DNA from: Caproiciproducens sp. CPB-2
GTDB lineage: Bacteria; Bacillota; Clostridia; Oscillospirales; Acutalibacteraceae
DNA length: 64,000 bases
Assembly (NCBI RefSeq): GCF_036287215.1
Contig: NZ_CP142860.1
Span: 1,426,001-1,490,000, forward strand
Direction: 5' to 3'
Of the stretch, positions 51,448 to 62,000 are shown in pieces. The notes beneath the pieces were generated by a model that did no database searches, was not told the origin of the DNA, and was given only the letters and a program-made list of their open reading frames with translations. The translations under genes were made by a program, and so were the position numbers. Each line of letters starts with the position of its first letter. Positions within the stretch are counted from its first letter, which is position 1.

Positions 51448-52218
51448 ATGAAACCTTTGATTCTGATTACGAACGACGATGGAATATATTCTCCGGGTTT
51501 GCGCGCGGCGGCGGAAGCGGTTGCCGATTTGGGCGAGCTGCTCATTGTTGCGCCGCATCGCCAGCAGACCAGCATGGGTCGCGCTTTTCCCCGTACGGAG
51601 GACCTGGGGATCATTGAAACGACTACCCTGATGATTCACGGAGTGCGGACAAAAGCCTACGCCGTACACGGGTCGCCCGCCTACGCGGTGGCTCATGCCG
51701 TGCTGGAGCTTGCGGACCGCAAGCCGGATTTGTGCGTCAGCGGTATCAATTACGGTGAAAACCTCGGCACCATCGTTACCTGCAGCGGAACCTTGGGCGC
51801 CGCGTTTGAAGCGAATTCCCATGAAATTCCCGCCATTGCATCCTCCCTGCAAATCCCGCTGCATCTGCAGAGAAAAACGGATTACAGTCCCGCGGACTGG
51901 AGCGCCGCGGCGGAAATCACCGGAAGAGCGGCGCAGTCCGTGCTGAAAGACGGCATGCCCAACGGAGCCACCGTCCTGAATATCAATATTCCCGACCGGC
52001 TGCGGGATGCGGGGCATTATCATATTACGCGGCAGAGCCATCAGAACTATTTCTGCTTTATACGGCCGGGGGAGCGGGATTTTTCAAAGAGATTTGAACT
52101 GAAATCCCGGCTGTCCGTCAATACGGATACCCTGGAGCCGGACAGCGATATCTATGCCGTTTACATCGATAAGGCAATTTCCATTACGCCAATGACCTGG
52201 AATATGACAGCGGGTTAA
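51448..52218 (+). CDS. surE: 5'/3'-nucleotidase SurE
   Basis: The 256-aa protein starts KPLILITNDDGIYSPGLRAAAEA, the SurE metal site (NDDG), then VAPHRQQTSMG, DLCVSGINYGENLG and GTLGAAFEA. SurE removes phosphate from nucleotides and other phosphoesters. Its place after the kinase suggests recycling of a phosphorylated intermediate, or it is incidental. A terminator follows. Confidence 0.94.
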   Translation: MKPLILITNDDGIYSPGLRAAAEAVADLGELLIVAPHRQQTSMGRAFPRTEDLGIIETTTLMIHGVRTKAYAVHGSPAYAVAHAVLELADRKPDLCVSGINYGENLGTIVTCSGTLGAAFEANSHEIPAIASSLQIPLHLQRKTDYSPADWSAAAEITGRAAQSVLKDGMPNGATVLNINIPDRLRDAGHYHITRQSHQNYFCFIRPGERDFSKRFELKSRLSVNTDTLEPDSDIYAVYIDKAISITPMTWNMTAG

Positions 52219-52316
52219 AAGGATCCGGAGACAGGCACACAGCAGGAACGCGGCAATTTTCATTTATAAAGGCTTTGGCCAACGGTTGGAGGAATGCAAA
52301 ACGGGAAATGATGATT

Positions 52317-52345
52317 GAGGCGGCGATAGACCGCCTCTTTTTTTA
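52317..52345 (+). terminator. Terminator of the SDR-kinase-surE operon
   Basis: GAGGCGG pairs with CCGCCTC around a 7-nt loop, followed by TTTTTTTT. Confidence 0.88.
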
Positions 52346-52408
52346 TTCATTCCCGATTTGGTATTTTTTTCCTGAAAGCCCTTTTCCGGAAAGTATATTG
52401 ATGAAAGG

Positions 52409-54499
52409 TTGAAGAGTAGAGTGTTTCATTTCTTTAAACGTTCCGCAACAATTCGGGAAGAATCTCACAAATCAGTTAAAAAATCCAGTTTGAAGAAAAA
52501 GCTCAGCATCATTTTTGCCATTGTGATTGCAGTTCCTTTTGCAGTGATGTCCCTGTTCATACTGCCCAACCAGATTCAGTCGCAGTACGTCGAGTCCAGC
52601 AGCCAGCAGCTGAAGCTGGCCGATAAAAACATGGAAACTTTCTTTTCAGAGATTCAGTACAATCTTGACTATATGGCGCCGGCGAGCCTGATGAAAACAT
52701 CGAAGGGGCATCTGACCAGCTATGTGAACAGAGGGGAAAACGACGACAGGGTAATCCGGTCTTCCAAAGCGGGCGGGATGGAGCAGGAAATTTTCCAGTC
52801 CTTCGACTCCTTCCGGCAGGCGCATCCCTATGTCACCTACGTCTATTACGGGCTGGAAAGCAAGGAATATATGCAGAGCCCGGAGGGCGGGGCGGTAGTG
52901 CCGAACTACGACCCCACACAGCGGCTGTTTTACACGACCGCGATTACGGGCAAAGGGAAATATGTGTATACGGAGCCGTACGAAAACGACGGCAATATTA
53001 TCCTGGGCCTGGTCAAGGCGGTATACGACGGCAATGATCTTCTGGGCGTTTCCGGAATTGACGTCAACCTGAATTCCATGACGGAAATGCTTAATCAGGT
53101 GAAGATCGGAAAGAGCGGATACCTGATCCTCGTCCATCAGAACGGAACCGTTATTTCCGACTCCATGGACAAGGAGCATAACCTCAAGAAAATCGAAGAA
53201 CTGAAAATCACGGGATTGGAAAATGCGGAGAAGATAACCGATGGGGTAAAGAGCACCGGATTGGGCGGGGAGAAATTCCTTACCAATGTTTATACTTCTC
53301 CCAATACGGGCTGGAAGGTCATAGCGATGATTCCCCAAAAGGAGATTGACGCCGCAACCTTCAGCGTTTCCACCGCCGTGCTTTTGATTGCGTTCCTGAC
53401 TTTGCTGATCGGCTTGGCAGCCGTATGGAAATTTACGGACGCGATTCAGATTCCGCTGAAAAAGCTCAGCCAGCGGCTGGAGCTGCTTTCCCGCGGCGAC
53501 CTTCACTCCGAAGTTCCTTCCGTCAAAACAAAGGACGACGTCGGGGTTTTGGCAAATTCCCTTTTTTACACGGTAGAGAATATGAAGCATTATATTGCGG
53601 AAATTGATTCCGCGCTGGGGAGCATTGCGAACGGACAGCTTGATTTTGAGCTTCAGCAGGAATTTTTGGGCGATTTCGCTTCCATCAGAGCCTCCATCCA
53701 AAAGATCACGGATTCTCTGAACGGCACCCTGACGGAGATCAGCCGCTCCGCGGCGCAGGTGGATTCCAGTTCGGCCCAGATCGCCAACGGGGCGCAGGCA
53801 TTGGCGCAGGGCGCGACGGAACAGGCAAGTTCCGTCGAAGAGCTTGCGGCCACAGTTACCGAAATTTCCACCCATGTCAGACAGAATGCGGAGCATGCGG
53901 CCGAAGCAAATAAAAATGTAAGCCTTGTCCGAACCGAAATAGAAGCCAGCAACCGGCATATGGATGAAATGGTGTCCGCAATGGCTCAGATCGATGAATC
54001 CTCCGGGGAAATAGGAAAAATCATCAAAACCATTGAGGATATCGCTTTCCAGACCAACATCCTCGCTTTGAACGCGGCTGTTGAGGCGGCGAGAGCGGGG
54101 GCCGCGGGAAAGGGCTTTGCCGTTGTGGCGGACGAGGTCCGTAATCTGGCGAGCAAAAGCGCGCAGGCGGCGAAAAACACCACCGCTTTGATCGAAAATT
54201 CTGCCAGACAGGTGGAGAACGGCACAAAAATCGCGGACCAGACCGCGAAAGCCCTTCTTCAGGTAGTGGAGAGCGTAGAATCCGTTTCGGATGCCGTTGC
54301 GCAGATCACAGAGGCGTCAAGCCGTCAGGCGGAGTCCATCAGTCAGGTGACACAGGGCGCCGATCAGATCGCCGCGGTGGTTCAGACCAACTCGGCGACC
54401 GCGGAAGAAAATGCCGCCGCCAGCGAGGAGCTTTCTACGCAGGTGCAGATCATGCGGTCGCTTGTCGGAAAATTCCGCTTAAAGAAGGAAACGGATTAA
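52409..54499 (+). CDS. Methyl-accepting chemotaxis protein with dCache sensor
   Basis: The 696-aa receptor has TM1 (about residues 32-54), a large extracellular dCache_1 domain ([29 protein letters not shown]-type motif [16 protein letters not shown]), TM2 (about 315-338), HAMP, and the MCP signalling domain. The signalling tip is [37 protein letters not shown]. The start may be TTG 52409 or GTG 52421; neither has an ideal site. Ligand unknown. It fits the motility genes at the end of the window. Confidence 0.92.
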   Translation: MKSRVFHFFKRSATIREESHKSVKKSSLKKKLSIIFAIVIAVPFAVMSLFILPNQIQSQYVESSSQQLKLADKNMETFFSEIQYNLDYMAPASLMKTSKGHLTSYVNRGENDDRVIRSSKAGGMEQEIFQSFDSFRQAHPYVTYVYYGLESKEYMQSPEGGAVVPNYDPTQRLFYTTAITGKGKYVYTEPYENDGNIILGLVKAVYDGNDLLGVSGIDVNLNSMTEMLNQVKIGKSGYLILVHQNGTVISDSMDKEHNLKKIEELKITGLENAEKITDGVKSTGLGGEKFLTNVYTSPNTGWKVIAMIPQKEIDAATFSVSTAVLLIAFLTLLIGLAAVWKFTDAIQIPLKKLSQRLELLSRGDLHSEVPSVKTKDDVGVLANSLFYTVENMKHYIAEIDSALGSIANGQLDFELQQEFLGDFASIRASIQKITDSLNGTLTEISRSAAQVDSSSAQIANGAQALAQGATEQASSVEELAATVTEISTHVRQNAEHAAEANKNVSLVRTEIEASNRHMDEMVSAMAQIDESSGEIGKIIKTIEDIAFQTNILALNAAVEAARAGAAGKGFAVVADEVRNLASKSAQAAKNTTALIENSARQVENGTKIADQTAKALLQVVESVESVSDAVAQITEASSRQAESISQVTQGADQIAAVVQTNSATAEENAAASEELSTQVQIMRSLVGKFRLKKETD

Positions 54500-54570
54500 A
54501 ATCTGTCCGGCCGGTTTACGGCAGTCACCCTCGAAGAAGCAAACGCGTTTAAAATGGTTCGATTTCATCA

Positions 54571-54602
54571 AAAGCAGGCAGAGTGGTCACTCTGCCTGCT
54601 TT
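54571..54602. terminator. Terminator after the chemoreceptor
   Basis: A perfect 15-bp stem (aaagcaggcagagtg/cactctgcctgcttt) with a 2-nt centre. Confidence 0.85.
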
Positions 54603-54715
54603 GCTGATTTTCGGGAAGCTTTCGCTCCGGCTATTTACTTTCGGAATTTATGAAACAGACGGCGGCTTATGGAATATCCTGATATTGATCCATTCTTTTC
54701 AATTGAGGTGATCGC

Positions 54716-54880
54716 ATGCAAACGGTTATTATCAGATTCTTTGATAAAAAAGTTGGATACAAAGCCGCGAATTTTCTCAGAAGCTTGGGATATCAGGTGA
54801 ATTCCGTCGGGCGGACCTATTGGAACAGCTTTTATCCGTTTGCTTCGTGTATCATCCTGGAAATCAATTATGAAGAATAA
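54716..54880 (+). CDS. Small protein of unknown function (54 aa)
   Basis: GAGGTGA lies 6 nt before the ATG at 54716. The product MQTVIIRFFDKKVGYKAANF... ends FASCIILEINYEE, and contains LRSLGYQVNSVGRTYW. It is a compact alpha/beta peptide with a hydrophobic start strand. It ends 6 bp before the convergent enolase gene. Not recognised. Confidence 0.65.
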   Translation: MQTVIIRFFDKKVGYKAANFLRSLGYQVNSVGRTYWNSFYPFASCIILEINYEE

Positions 54881-54886
54881 CAGTTG

Positions 54887-56191
<1,305 letters not shown>

Positions 56192-56198
56192 TCATATC

Positions 56199-56216
56199 AG
56201 TTAGCAAAAGCTAACT
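56199..56216 (-). promoter_or_regulatory. Palindrome in the enolase leader
   Basis: AGTTAGC-AAAA-GCTAACT lies just after the expected transcription start of eno and 31 bp before its ATG. It could be a repressor operator or an mRNA-stabilising hairpin. Confidence 0.55.
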
Positions 56217-56226
56217 ACCTTTATTA

Positions 56227-56255
56227 AAAATAGCACAATTTACTGAAAATGTCAA
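56227..56255 (-). promoter_or_regulatory. Promoter of eno
   Basis: On the minus strand TTGACA (56250-56255) and TATTTT (56227-56232), 17-bp spacer. Confidence 0.75.
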
Positions 56256-56377
56256 TTGGTGTATCCGATATCTTCCGCTTTTTTCTGTTAAAAAGAGATT
56301 AAAAAAAATGGATGCGGCAGCCGGAAAAAATCGCCTGTTCCAAAGGGGCGGAAATTGTTAAAATTTGACATATTAAC

Positions 56378-56406
56378 TTGATAATTGCCAGTTTTTAGGG
56401 TATAAT
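56378..56406 (+). promoter_or_regulatory. Promoter of the secreted lysozyme-like gene
   Basis: TTGATA (56378-56383) and TATAAT (56401-56406), 17-bp spacer; transcription from about 56413 gives a 140-nt leader. Confidence 0.75.
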
Positions 56407-56449
56407 CGAACCAGTAGTGTCAACGGATACCAGAGCTTATTTGATTGTA

Positions 56450-56508
56450 AGGCAGCGCCTGTATTTTACAGGAAAGAAAAATTGTTCCTTATCAGGGATT
56501 GCTGCCGG
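56450..56508 (+). promoter_or_regulatory. Structured 5' leader of the lysozyme-like gene
   Basis: GGCAGC (about 56451) can pair with GCTGCC (about 56501), enclosing the hairpin CCTGTATTTTACAGG. It is long enough for a riboswitch. I do not see the conserved cores of the c-di-AMP (ydaO) or c-di-GMP classes. Confidence 0.4.
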
Positions 56509-56552
56509 TTTATTTTATATTGAATAAATAATACATAATTGGAGTGAATGAA

Positions 56553-59495
56553 TTGAAAAGTCTGAAAAAGCGGATTGTAGCGGGAACGGTTTCGCTGATC
56601 TGTGCCGCGGGTGTTATGATCACCCTGCCGCCGGCTGTTTCCGTAGCGGCGGCTGCGACCGCACAAACAACGGATTATTTGAATCTGCGCGAAGGCGCGG
56701 GTATGGATAAAAAAGTCATTTTGACGCTCAGCAAAGGAGTCACCGTCACGGTTCTTGACTCGTCCAACGCAACATGGACGAAGGTGCAGACTTCCAGCGG
56801 CAAACAGGGGTACTGCAGCAAGCAGTATCTCAGCATCTCCGGCGCTGCTTCCAATTCCGGGGCCTCGTCTTCCGGGACGACCGCAGTTACCACGGCGTCT
56901 TTAAATCTGCGCGAAGGCGCGGGCACCTCCAACAAAATTATCGTTACCCTTCCGAAGGGGACTTCCGTCAAGGTGATCGACAGCTCCAACCCCTCCTGGC
57001 TGAAGGTGCAGACAGCGGACGGCAAACAGGGGTATTGCAGCAAGGAGTTTTTAAACGTGTCCGCTTCGTCCGGCTCCGGTACGACGACAAATACGGGCTC
57101 CGCCAATACCGGTTCCACGGCGTCGGCGGCTTCTGCGCTGACCATGGACTATCTTAACCTGCGTGAGGGCGCGGGTACCAATTATAAGGTCATACTGACC
57201 ATCAGCAAGGGGACGACCGTAAAGGTGCTGGACAACTCCAACGCCCAGTGGGCAAAGGTGGAGACTTCCAGCGGAAAACAGGGGTACTGCAGCAAGCAGT
57301 ATCTGAAAATCGGCACTTCCACCGGAATGAATACGAATACCAATACCCCTCCTTCTACGGGAACGGGAACAACCACCACTGTTACGGGGGTAACTACTTC
57401 TTCCCTGAATGTGCGCAGCGGTGCGGGAACTACCTACGGGATCATTGTTACGCTGGCGAAAGGCGTCACTGTGACTGTCACGGATAATTCCAATTCCGTC
57501 TGGGCAAAAATCAAGACTTCGGACGGGAAGGAAGGCTATTGCAGCAAGCAGTATCTGAATATCAGCACTTCCACCGGGACCAACACGAATACGAATACCA
57601 ATACCCCGCCTTCCACGGGAACCACCGGCACTTCCACGGCGGTGACGACCGCTTCCCTGAATGTACGCAGCGGCGCGGGGACCGGCTACAGCATCCTTGT
57701 TACGCTGGCCAAGGGCGTTACCGTGACGGTAACGGACAATTCCAATGCATCATGGGCGAAAATAAAGACTTCCGATGGAAAGGAAGGCTATTGTAGCAAG
57801 GAATTCCTGAATATCTCCACCACACAGACCGGCAACAATAACGGAACGGATACCAATACGGACACCGGAACGGATACCGGTTCCGGGGATAATACAGGCT
57901 CCGATTCCCACACTATTACGGGTGCGAGCGTAACGGCCGACATGCTGCGGCTCAGGGAATCGCCCGATACAAGCGCCAAAATTCTCGCAAACCTGCCGAG
58001 GGGGACGAGCCTGACGGTGCTGGACACTTCCAATTCGGCCTGGACCAAGGTGCAGACCGCCAGCGGGGTTGCAGGCTACGTCAGCTCGGAGTATATTCAA
58101 CTTCATTATTCCGACGATGTAACGAATACCACCGCGCTTTCGCTCTCCACCACAGCCCAGAGTATCCCGGTAGGGAAGACGCTGTATATTCAGGCCAGCA
58201 TTTCCCCGAGCGGAACCTATATCAGCTGGACAAGCAGCAATCCGAATGTCGCCACGGTTTCAAACGGATATGTCTATGCCGTCTCCAACGGCACCGCCGT
58301 GATCACTGCCAAATCGGGAACCTATACGGCGGCCTGCAATGTAACGGTAACGGATGCGGAACCGGTAAAGACCGCGTTTGCATCTCCGAATATTGCGAGT
58401 ACGGGTGCGACGGTAACGCTGACCGCAGTGACCGACACCACGCGCGACGGTGTGCAGTTCGTCATTACGATGCCGGACGGCAGCAAAAGGGCGCTGAACG
58501 CCGATTCCTGCACGGATGAGTCCAAACAAAACACCTATACGAAAAAGTGGACGGCTACAACGACCTTCAGCGCGGCCGGGACCTATTCTTTTACCGCTTA
58601 TTCGTCGCTGAACGGAAGCATGAGTTCTACGGGCTGCACCACCAATGCGTATGTTTCCAACCAGCAGGATTTCGTTACGACTTCCAGTGAGGAGCGCAGG
58701 GCCAGTGACCAGATGATTTCCCTGATTGCCAAATGGGAGGGCTACAGCCCGACCGTGTACGCCGACCAGCTGACGTCGAATCAGGTGCCCACGATCGGGT
58801 ACGGCTGTACTTTCGGGGCGAACGCGATTTTCTACAACAATATGACGGAGACGGAGGCATGGTCGCTTCTCATCAATAAGATCAATAATTCCTCTTACAC
58901 AACCGAACTGAATAAAATGATTCAGAACAACCGTTTCCTGATGAGCCAGAATCAGGCTGACTGCTTAATCAGCTTTGCCTATAATGTCGGCGCGGGCTAC
59001 TTCAACAGTAGCGCGGAAATGGATTTCAGAAGGATCATGAAAAACGCGGTGGTCCCGCCGGCGCTCTTCTCCGGGGAAACGCTTGCGGCGACTGTGACGA
59101 AGGACACCATCGTCAGGGATCAGCCCAGTATCGGAGGGAATGAGGTCTGCAGCGTGCTGTCGGGTACTTCGCTCAATGTGACCGAATGCAACTTCGCCAA
59201 CACAAAGGACGGCTGGTATAAGGTACAGCTTTCCAATGGAAGCACCGGCTGGGTCAATTCCGGATACATCAATCTGTCCAACTCCGACTCGCTGACCCAT
59301 GACCTCAATTATACCAACGCCAACGCGTTCGGCTCCGACCTGATCCGCTGGAATCAGGCGGGCGGCAAATTCTATGCCGGCCTGTTCTACAGAAGGCTCG
59401 GCGAAGCGAACGTTTACAATTACGGCGATTATGAAGCGGTGAAGTTCAACCGTTACAATTACACCTATCCCAACGCGGCGGCGGGACTGAGCTAA
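56553..59495 (+). CDS. Secreted multi-SH3 protein with Ig-like and lysozyme (GH24-like) domains
   Basis: The 980-aa protein starts with a signal peptide (KSLKKRIVAGTVSLICAAG, cleavage after about residue 35). Six SH3_3 repeats follow at about 39-94, 112-168, 194-252, 278-337, 362-422 and 457-519, each with 'LNLREGAG/LNVRSGAG ... GYCSKQYL', joined by Thr/Asn/Gly-rich linkers. A Big_2 Ig-like domain (about 525-600) and another beta domain (606-704) come next. The lysozyme domain starts near 714 (LIAKWEGYSPTVYADQ, with the Glu in WEG as acid; TIGYGCTFG) and seems to resume at 912-960 (IRWNQAGGKFYAGLFYRRLGE). A seventh SH3 lies between its halves. TTG 56553 is preferred; the GTG at 56544 lies in the ribosome site. 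Role: cell-wall cleavage. Confidence 0.88.
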   Translation: MKSLKKRIVAGTVSLICAAGVMITLPPAVSVAAAATAQTTDYLNLREGAGMDKKVILTLSKGVTVTVLDSSNATWTKVQTSSGKQGYCSKQYLSISGAASNSGASSSGTTAVTTASLNLREGAGTSNKIIVTLPKGTSVKVIDSSNPSWLKVQTADGKQGYCSKEFLNVSASSGSGTTTNTGSANTGSTASAASALTMDYLNLREGAGTNYKVILTISKGTTVKVLDNSNAQWAKVETSSGKQGYCSKQYLKIGTSTGMNTNTNTPPSTGTGTTTTVTGVTTSSLNVRSGAGTTYGIIVTLAKGVTVTVTDNSNSVWAKIKTSDGKEGYCSKQYLNISTSTGTNTNTNTNTPPSTGTTGTSTAVTTASLNVRSGAGTGYSILVTLAKGVTVTVTDNSNASWAKIKTSDGKEGYCSKEFLNISTTQTGNNNGTDTNTDTGTDTGSGDNTGSDSHTITGASVTADMLRLRESPDTSAKILANLPRGTSLTVLDTSNSAWTKVQTASGVAGYVSSEYIQLHYSDDVTNTTALSLSTTAQSIPVGKTLYIQASISPSGTYISWTSSNPNVATVSNGYVYAVSNGTAVITAKSGTYTAACNVTVTDAEPVKTAFASPNIASTGATVTLTAVTDTTRDGVQFVITMPDGSKRALNADSCTDESKQNTYTKKWTATTTFSAAGTYSFTAYSSLNGSMSSTGCTTNAYVSNQQDFVTTSSEERRASDQMISLIAKWEGYSPTVYADQLTSNQVPTIGYGCTFGANAIFYNNMTETEAWSLLINKINNSSYTTELNKMIQNNRFLMSQNQADCLISFAYNVGAGYFNSSAEMDFRRIMKNAVVPPALFSGETLAATVTKDTIVRDQPSIGGNEVCSVLSGTSLNVTECNFANTKDGWYKVQLSNGSTGWVNSGYINLSNSDSLTHDLNYTNANAFGSDLIRWNQAGGKFYAGLFYRRLGEANVYNYGDYEAVKFNRYNYTYPNAAAGLS

Positions 59496-59501
59496 AAAGC
59501 G

Positions 59502-59608
59502 AACTCCCCCAGTCAGGCTTTGCCTGCCCGGCCCCCCACTGAGGGGGCCTTTTCCTTGCCTCCATCTTAGATGGAGGTGTCGCGCCGGGTGCGACGAAGG
59601 GAGTCGGA
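59502..59608 (+). repeat. Structured ~105-bp repeat, copy A
   Basis: Starts aactcccccagtcaggc and ends gcgacgaagggagtc. It is a chain of small hairpins: CAGGC..GCCTG, GGCCCCC..GAGGGGGCC, CCTCCATC..GATGGAGG and GTCGCGC..GTGCGAC. It lies directly upstream of the DUF559 gene and in the same orientation as copy B. Confidence 0.85.
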
Positions 59609-59629
59609 AACTTGAGAATTTGAAACGGG

Positions 59630-59998
59630 ATGAAATGGATGTCCTTACCTTATAAGCACCACTTGATACAAGTGGCAAGGGACTTGCGCAAAAATGCTAC
59701 GGAGACAGAAAACAGATTAGGGTATGATCTTCTGCGGATGTATCCGGTCAGATTTCAGCGCCAAAAGGTCATTGATGGTTACATTGCGGATTTCTATTGC
59801 CACAAAGCGGGATTAGTGATCGAATTGGATGGGAGACAGCATTATACCGCAGTAGGCATGGAATATGATGAAGTCCGCACCAGTGTTTTAAATGCTTATT
59901 CTCTGGAAGTTCTCCGTTTTTCAAACAAGGAAGTACAACAGCAGTTTGAAGGCGTATGTCAGGCGATTGATAGAAAAGTTAAGGAGAGGCTTTGCTGA
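59630..59998 (+). CDS. DUF559 family endonuclease-like protein
   Basis: The 122-aa protein has the DUF559 (Vsr/PD-(D/E)XK-like) core: ARDLRKNATETENRLGYDLLRMYPVRFQRQKVIDGYIADFYCHKAGLVIELDGRQHY. The active-site series is Glu (TETE), Asp (IADFYC) and ELDGRQH. YDEVRTSVLNAYSLEVLRFSNKEV ends the fold. Copies A and B of the same structured repeat flank it on either side in direct orientation. In other genomes DUF559 genes often travel with such repeats (recollection), suggesting a mobile or homing unit. Confidence 0.88.
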   Translation: MKWMSLPYKHHLIQVARDLRKNATETENRLGYDLLRMYPVRFQRQKVIDGYIADFYCHKAGLVIELDGRQHYTAVGMEYDEVRTSVLNAYSLEVLRFSNKEVQQQFEGVCQAIDRKVKERLC

Positions 59999-60009
59999 CT
60001 CCTTTCGGA

Positions 60010-60116
60010 GACTCCCCCAGTCAGGCTGCGCCTGCCAGCCCCCTCTCCGAGGGGGCCTTTCCTTTGCCTCCCTCTATGAGGAAGGTGTCGCGCCCGGCGC
60101 GACGGAGGAAGTCAGA
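60010..60116 (+). repeat. Structured ~105-bp repeat, copy B
   Basis: Begins 12 bp after the DUF559 stop with gactcccccagtcaggc and ends gcgacggaggaagtc. It has the same hairpin chain as copy A, about 85% similar by eye. Confidence 0.85.
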
Positions 60117-60127
60117 CTGCAACGCGA

Positions 60128-60160
60128 AAAGCGCCCGCGGACATTGTCCGTGGGCGCTTT
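60128..60160 (-). terminator. Terminator of the flagellin gene
   Basis: A 14-bp stem (aaagcgcccgcgga/tccgtgggcgcttt) lies 32 bp past the flagellin stop. Confidence 0.82.
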
Positions 60161-60191
60161 GTGAATGAAGCGATATCTGTAGGAATGTGAA

Positions 60192-61646
60192 TTACTGTAA
60201 GAGTTTCAGAACGTTCTGAGGCTGTGTATTTGCCTGAGCAAGCATGGACTGAGCGGCCTGAGCAAGAACGTTGTTCTTGGTCATTTCCATCATTTCCTTC
60301 GCCATGTCAACGTCACGGATACGGCTCTCAGCGGAAGTCAGGTTCTCACTGGTTACGCCGAGGTTGGTAACGGTGTGCTCAAGTCTGTTCTGCAGTGCAC
60401 CAAGGTCGGCTCTTGTGCCGGAAACCGTGTTGATCGCATTATCAATAACGTCGATTGCGGCAAGAGCGTCATCCTGCGATTTGACAGAAATGTCGGAAAG
60501 AAGCAGACCGGTTGTACTCATATCGCCAACATTTAAAGATACCTGCTGGTCGGAAGAACTGCTTGCACCAATTTGCAGCGTTAACCCTTTACCGCCCAAG
60601 GTTCCATTGCCGTCAGTGATAGAAACACCAGTAGAACCGTTATAAGCAGTCACAATATCAGCCGTAGCTACCTTACCGTTGAATCCAAACTTGAAGACGT
60701 CAGTGCCGGTCGCGGATTTTACCAAATCATTGATGTCATCCGCGCTGAAAGACTTAGCACCGTCGAGAGTAATGGTCATCGTACCCGATGAAACCGCTAC
60801 GCCAGACTCACCAGTACCAGACGCAATTTTAATATTAGTAATACCGGTTGCACCAAGCTTTGTTACGTCAAGAGTAAAGCCGTCTGTTTGAATATCGGTA
60901 GTATCCACTTTTGCCTGTGTCGCTTTTGCAAGGGTCAGAGTGACACCGGTAACGGTATCAGTGGTAGCAATATCAGCGCTCAAAGTAGCCTTAGCATTCT
61001 TCGGTGCGCCCGATCCGATTGCACTGTTCATGAGATCGGTAATATCAGCTGAAGTATAGGCCGTTGCAGCTGTAAGATTAACAGTCAATGTCTTCGTATC
61101 CAAATTCCAAGACGCGCCTTCAGTACCCGCTGCAAATACAACTTTTGTACCCGCCTCAAGGCCGGAAACAGTAACATCCTTCCCACTGACTATTTCGTCG
61201 GTCGCAGATGCCCCAGCTCCGCTCAGAGAGCCGTCCAGCAGGTTGATCTTGTTGAAGTTGGTGGAAGTGGCGATCCGGTCGATTTCGCTCTTCAGGGACT
61301 CGACTTCCTTCTGGATGTTTTCACGGTCCACTTCATTCTGGTAGGTGCCGTTTGAGGACTGGGTCGCCAACTCTTTCATTCTCTGCAGAATGGAAGCGGT
61401 CTCGTTCAGCGCGCCTTCAGCGGTCTGTACAAGGGAAATACCATCGTTCGCGTTGTTGGTCGCCTGATCCAGCCCGCGGATTTGGCCGCGCATTTTCTCG
61501 GAAATCGCAAGGCCGGCGGCGTCGTCGCCCGCGCGATTGATCTTGTAGCCGGAAGACAGCTTCTCAAGGTTCTTGCTGACGGCGTTATTGTTTACGCCTA
61601 ATTGTCTGTTCGCGTTTAACGCGGCGATGTTGTGTTGAATACGCAT
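60192..61646 (-). CDS. hag: Flagellin
   Basis: The 484-aa protein starts [17 protein letters not shown] and has the conserved D0/D1 N-terminus ([34 protein letters not shown]) and C-terminus ([49 protein letters not shown]). The middle is a Thr/Ala-rich variable domain. It builds the flagellar filament. CAGGAGGA precedes ATG 61646. The promoter is of the sigma-D type and its leader has GGA motifs where CsrA could bind, with csrA and fliW next to it. Confidence 0.97.
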   Translation of the reverse strand: MRIQHNIAALNANRQLGVNNNAVSKNLEKLSSGYKINRAGDDAAGLAISEKMRGQIRGLDQATNNANDGISLVQTAEGALNETASILQRMKELATQSSNGTYQNEVDRENIQKEVESLKSEIDRIATSTNFNKINLLDGSLSGAGASATDEIVSGKDVTVSGLEAGTKVVFAAGTEGASWNLDTKTLTVNLTAATAYTSADITDLMNSAIGSGAPKNAKATLSADIATTDTVTGVTLTLAKATQAKVDTTDIQTDGFTLDVTKLGATGITNIKIASGTGESGVAVSSGTMTITLDGAKSFSADDINDLVKSATGTDVFKFGFNGKVATADIVTAYNGSTGVSITDGNGTLGGKGLTLQIGASSSSDQQVSLNVGDMSTTGLLLSDISVKSQDDALAAIDVIDNAINTVSGTRADLGALQNRLEHTVTNLGVTSENLTSAESRIRDVDMAKEMMEMTKNNVLAQAAQSMLAQANTQPQNVLKLLQ

Positions 61647-61784
61647 AATTTTTTCCTCCTGAATTTTGTTTAGTACGTGCGGCGAAAAGCCGGTCACGCC
61701 TTTTTTGAAAGAACGTCCATGTTCTTTGCCGTGCGGTTGATTCCTGCCCCGACGGGCCCTGTCGCAGCAGAAACAAGATATTGT

Positions 61785-61802
61785 GTAAGTTTTTTGCTTA
61801 CA
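61785..61802 (-). promoter_or_regulatory. 5'-end hairpin of the hag mRNA
   Basis: TGTAAG-caaaaaa-CTTACA lies at the start of the expected flagellin transcript and may protect its 5' end. Confidence 0.5.
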
Positions 61803-61808
61803 ACTGAT

Positions 61809-61835
61809 ATTTCGGTATGAATCTGGAAAAGTTTA
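61809..61835 (-). promoter_or_regulatory. Sigma-D (sigma-28) promoter of flagellin
   Basis: On the minus strand TAAA (61832-61835), exactly 15 nt, then ACCGAAAT (61809-61816), close to the TAAA-N15-GCCGATAT consensus. Confidence 0.78.
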
Positions 61836-61866
61836 GGGTATTTTGCAGAATTTCGAAAAATTTTCT

Positions 61867-61975
61867 AAACTCCTTCCGTCGCGCCGTGCGCGACACCTCC
61901 CTCATAGAAGGAGGCAAAGAAAAGGCCCCCTCCCTGAGGGGGCTGGCAGGCGAAGCCTGACTGGGGGAGTTTTCA
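61867..61975 (-). repeat. Structured ~105-bp repeat, copy C (inverted)
   Basis: Read on the minus strand it begins aaactcccccagtcaggc and ends gcgacggaaggagtttag. It has the same hairpin chain as copies A and B. Copies B and C are inverted relative to each other and flank flagellin. Confidence 0.85.
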
Positions 61976-62000
61976 AACCGGAAAGATGTCCCGTCCCTTC

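Noticed and set aside
52646..53959. 437-codon minus-strand frame opposite the chemoreceptor
   Set aside because: Antisense shadow; the receptor domains are unambiguous.
57560..57860. Tandem sequence similarity in the SH3 region as a possible CRISPR-like or VNTR array
   Set aside because: The repeats are whole protein domains kept in frame, about 255 bp apart; no short direct repeats with unique spacers.
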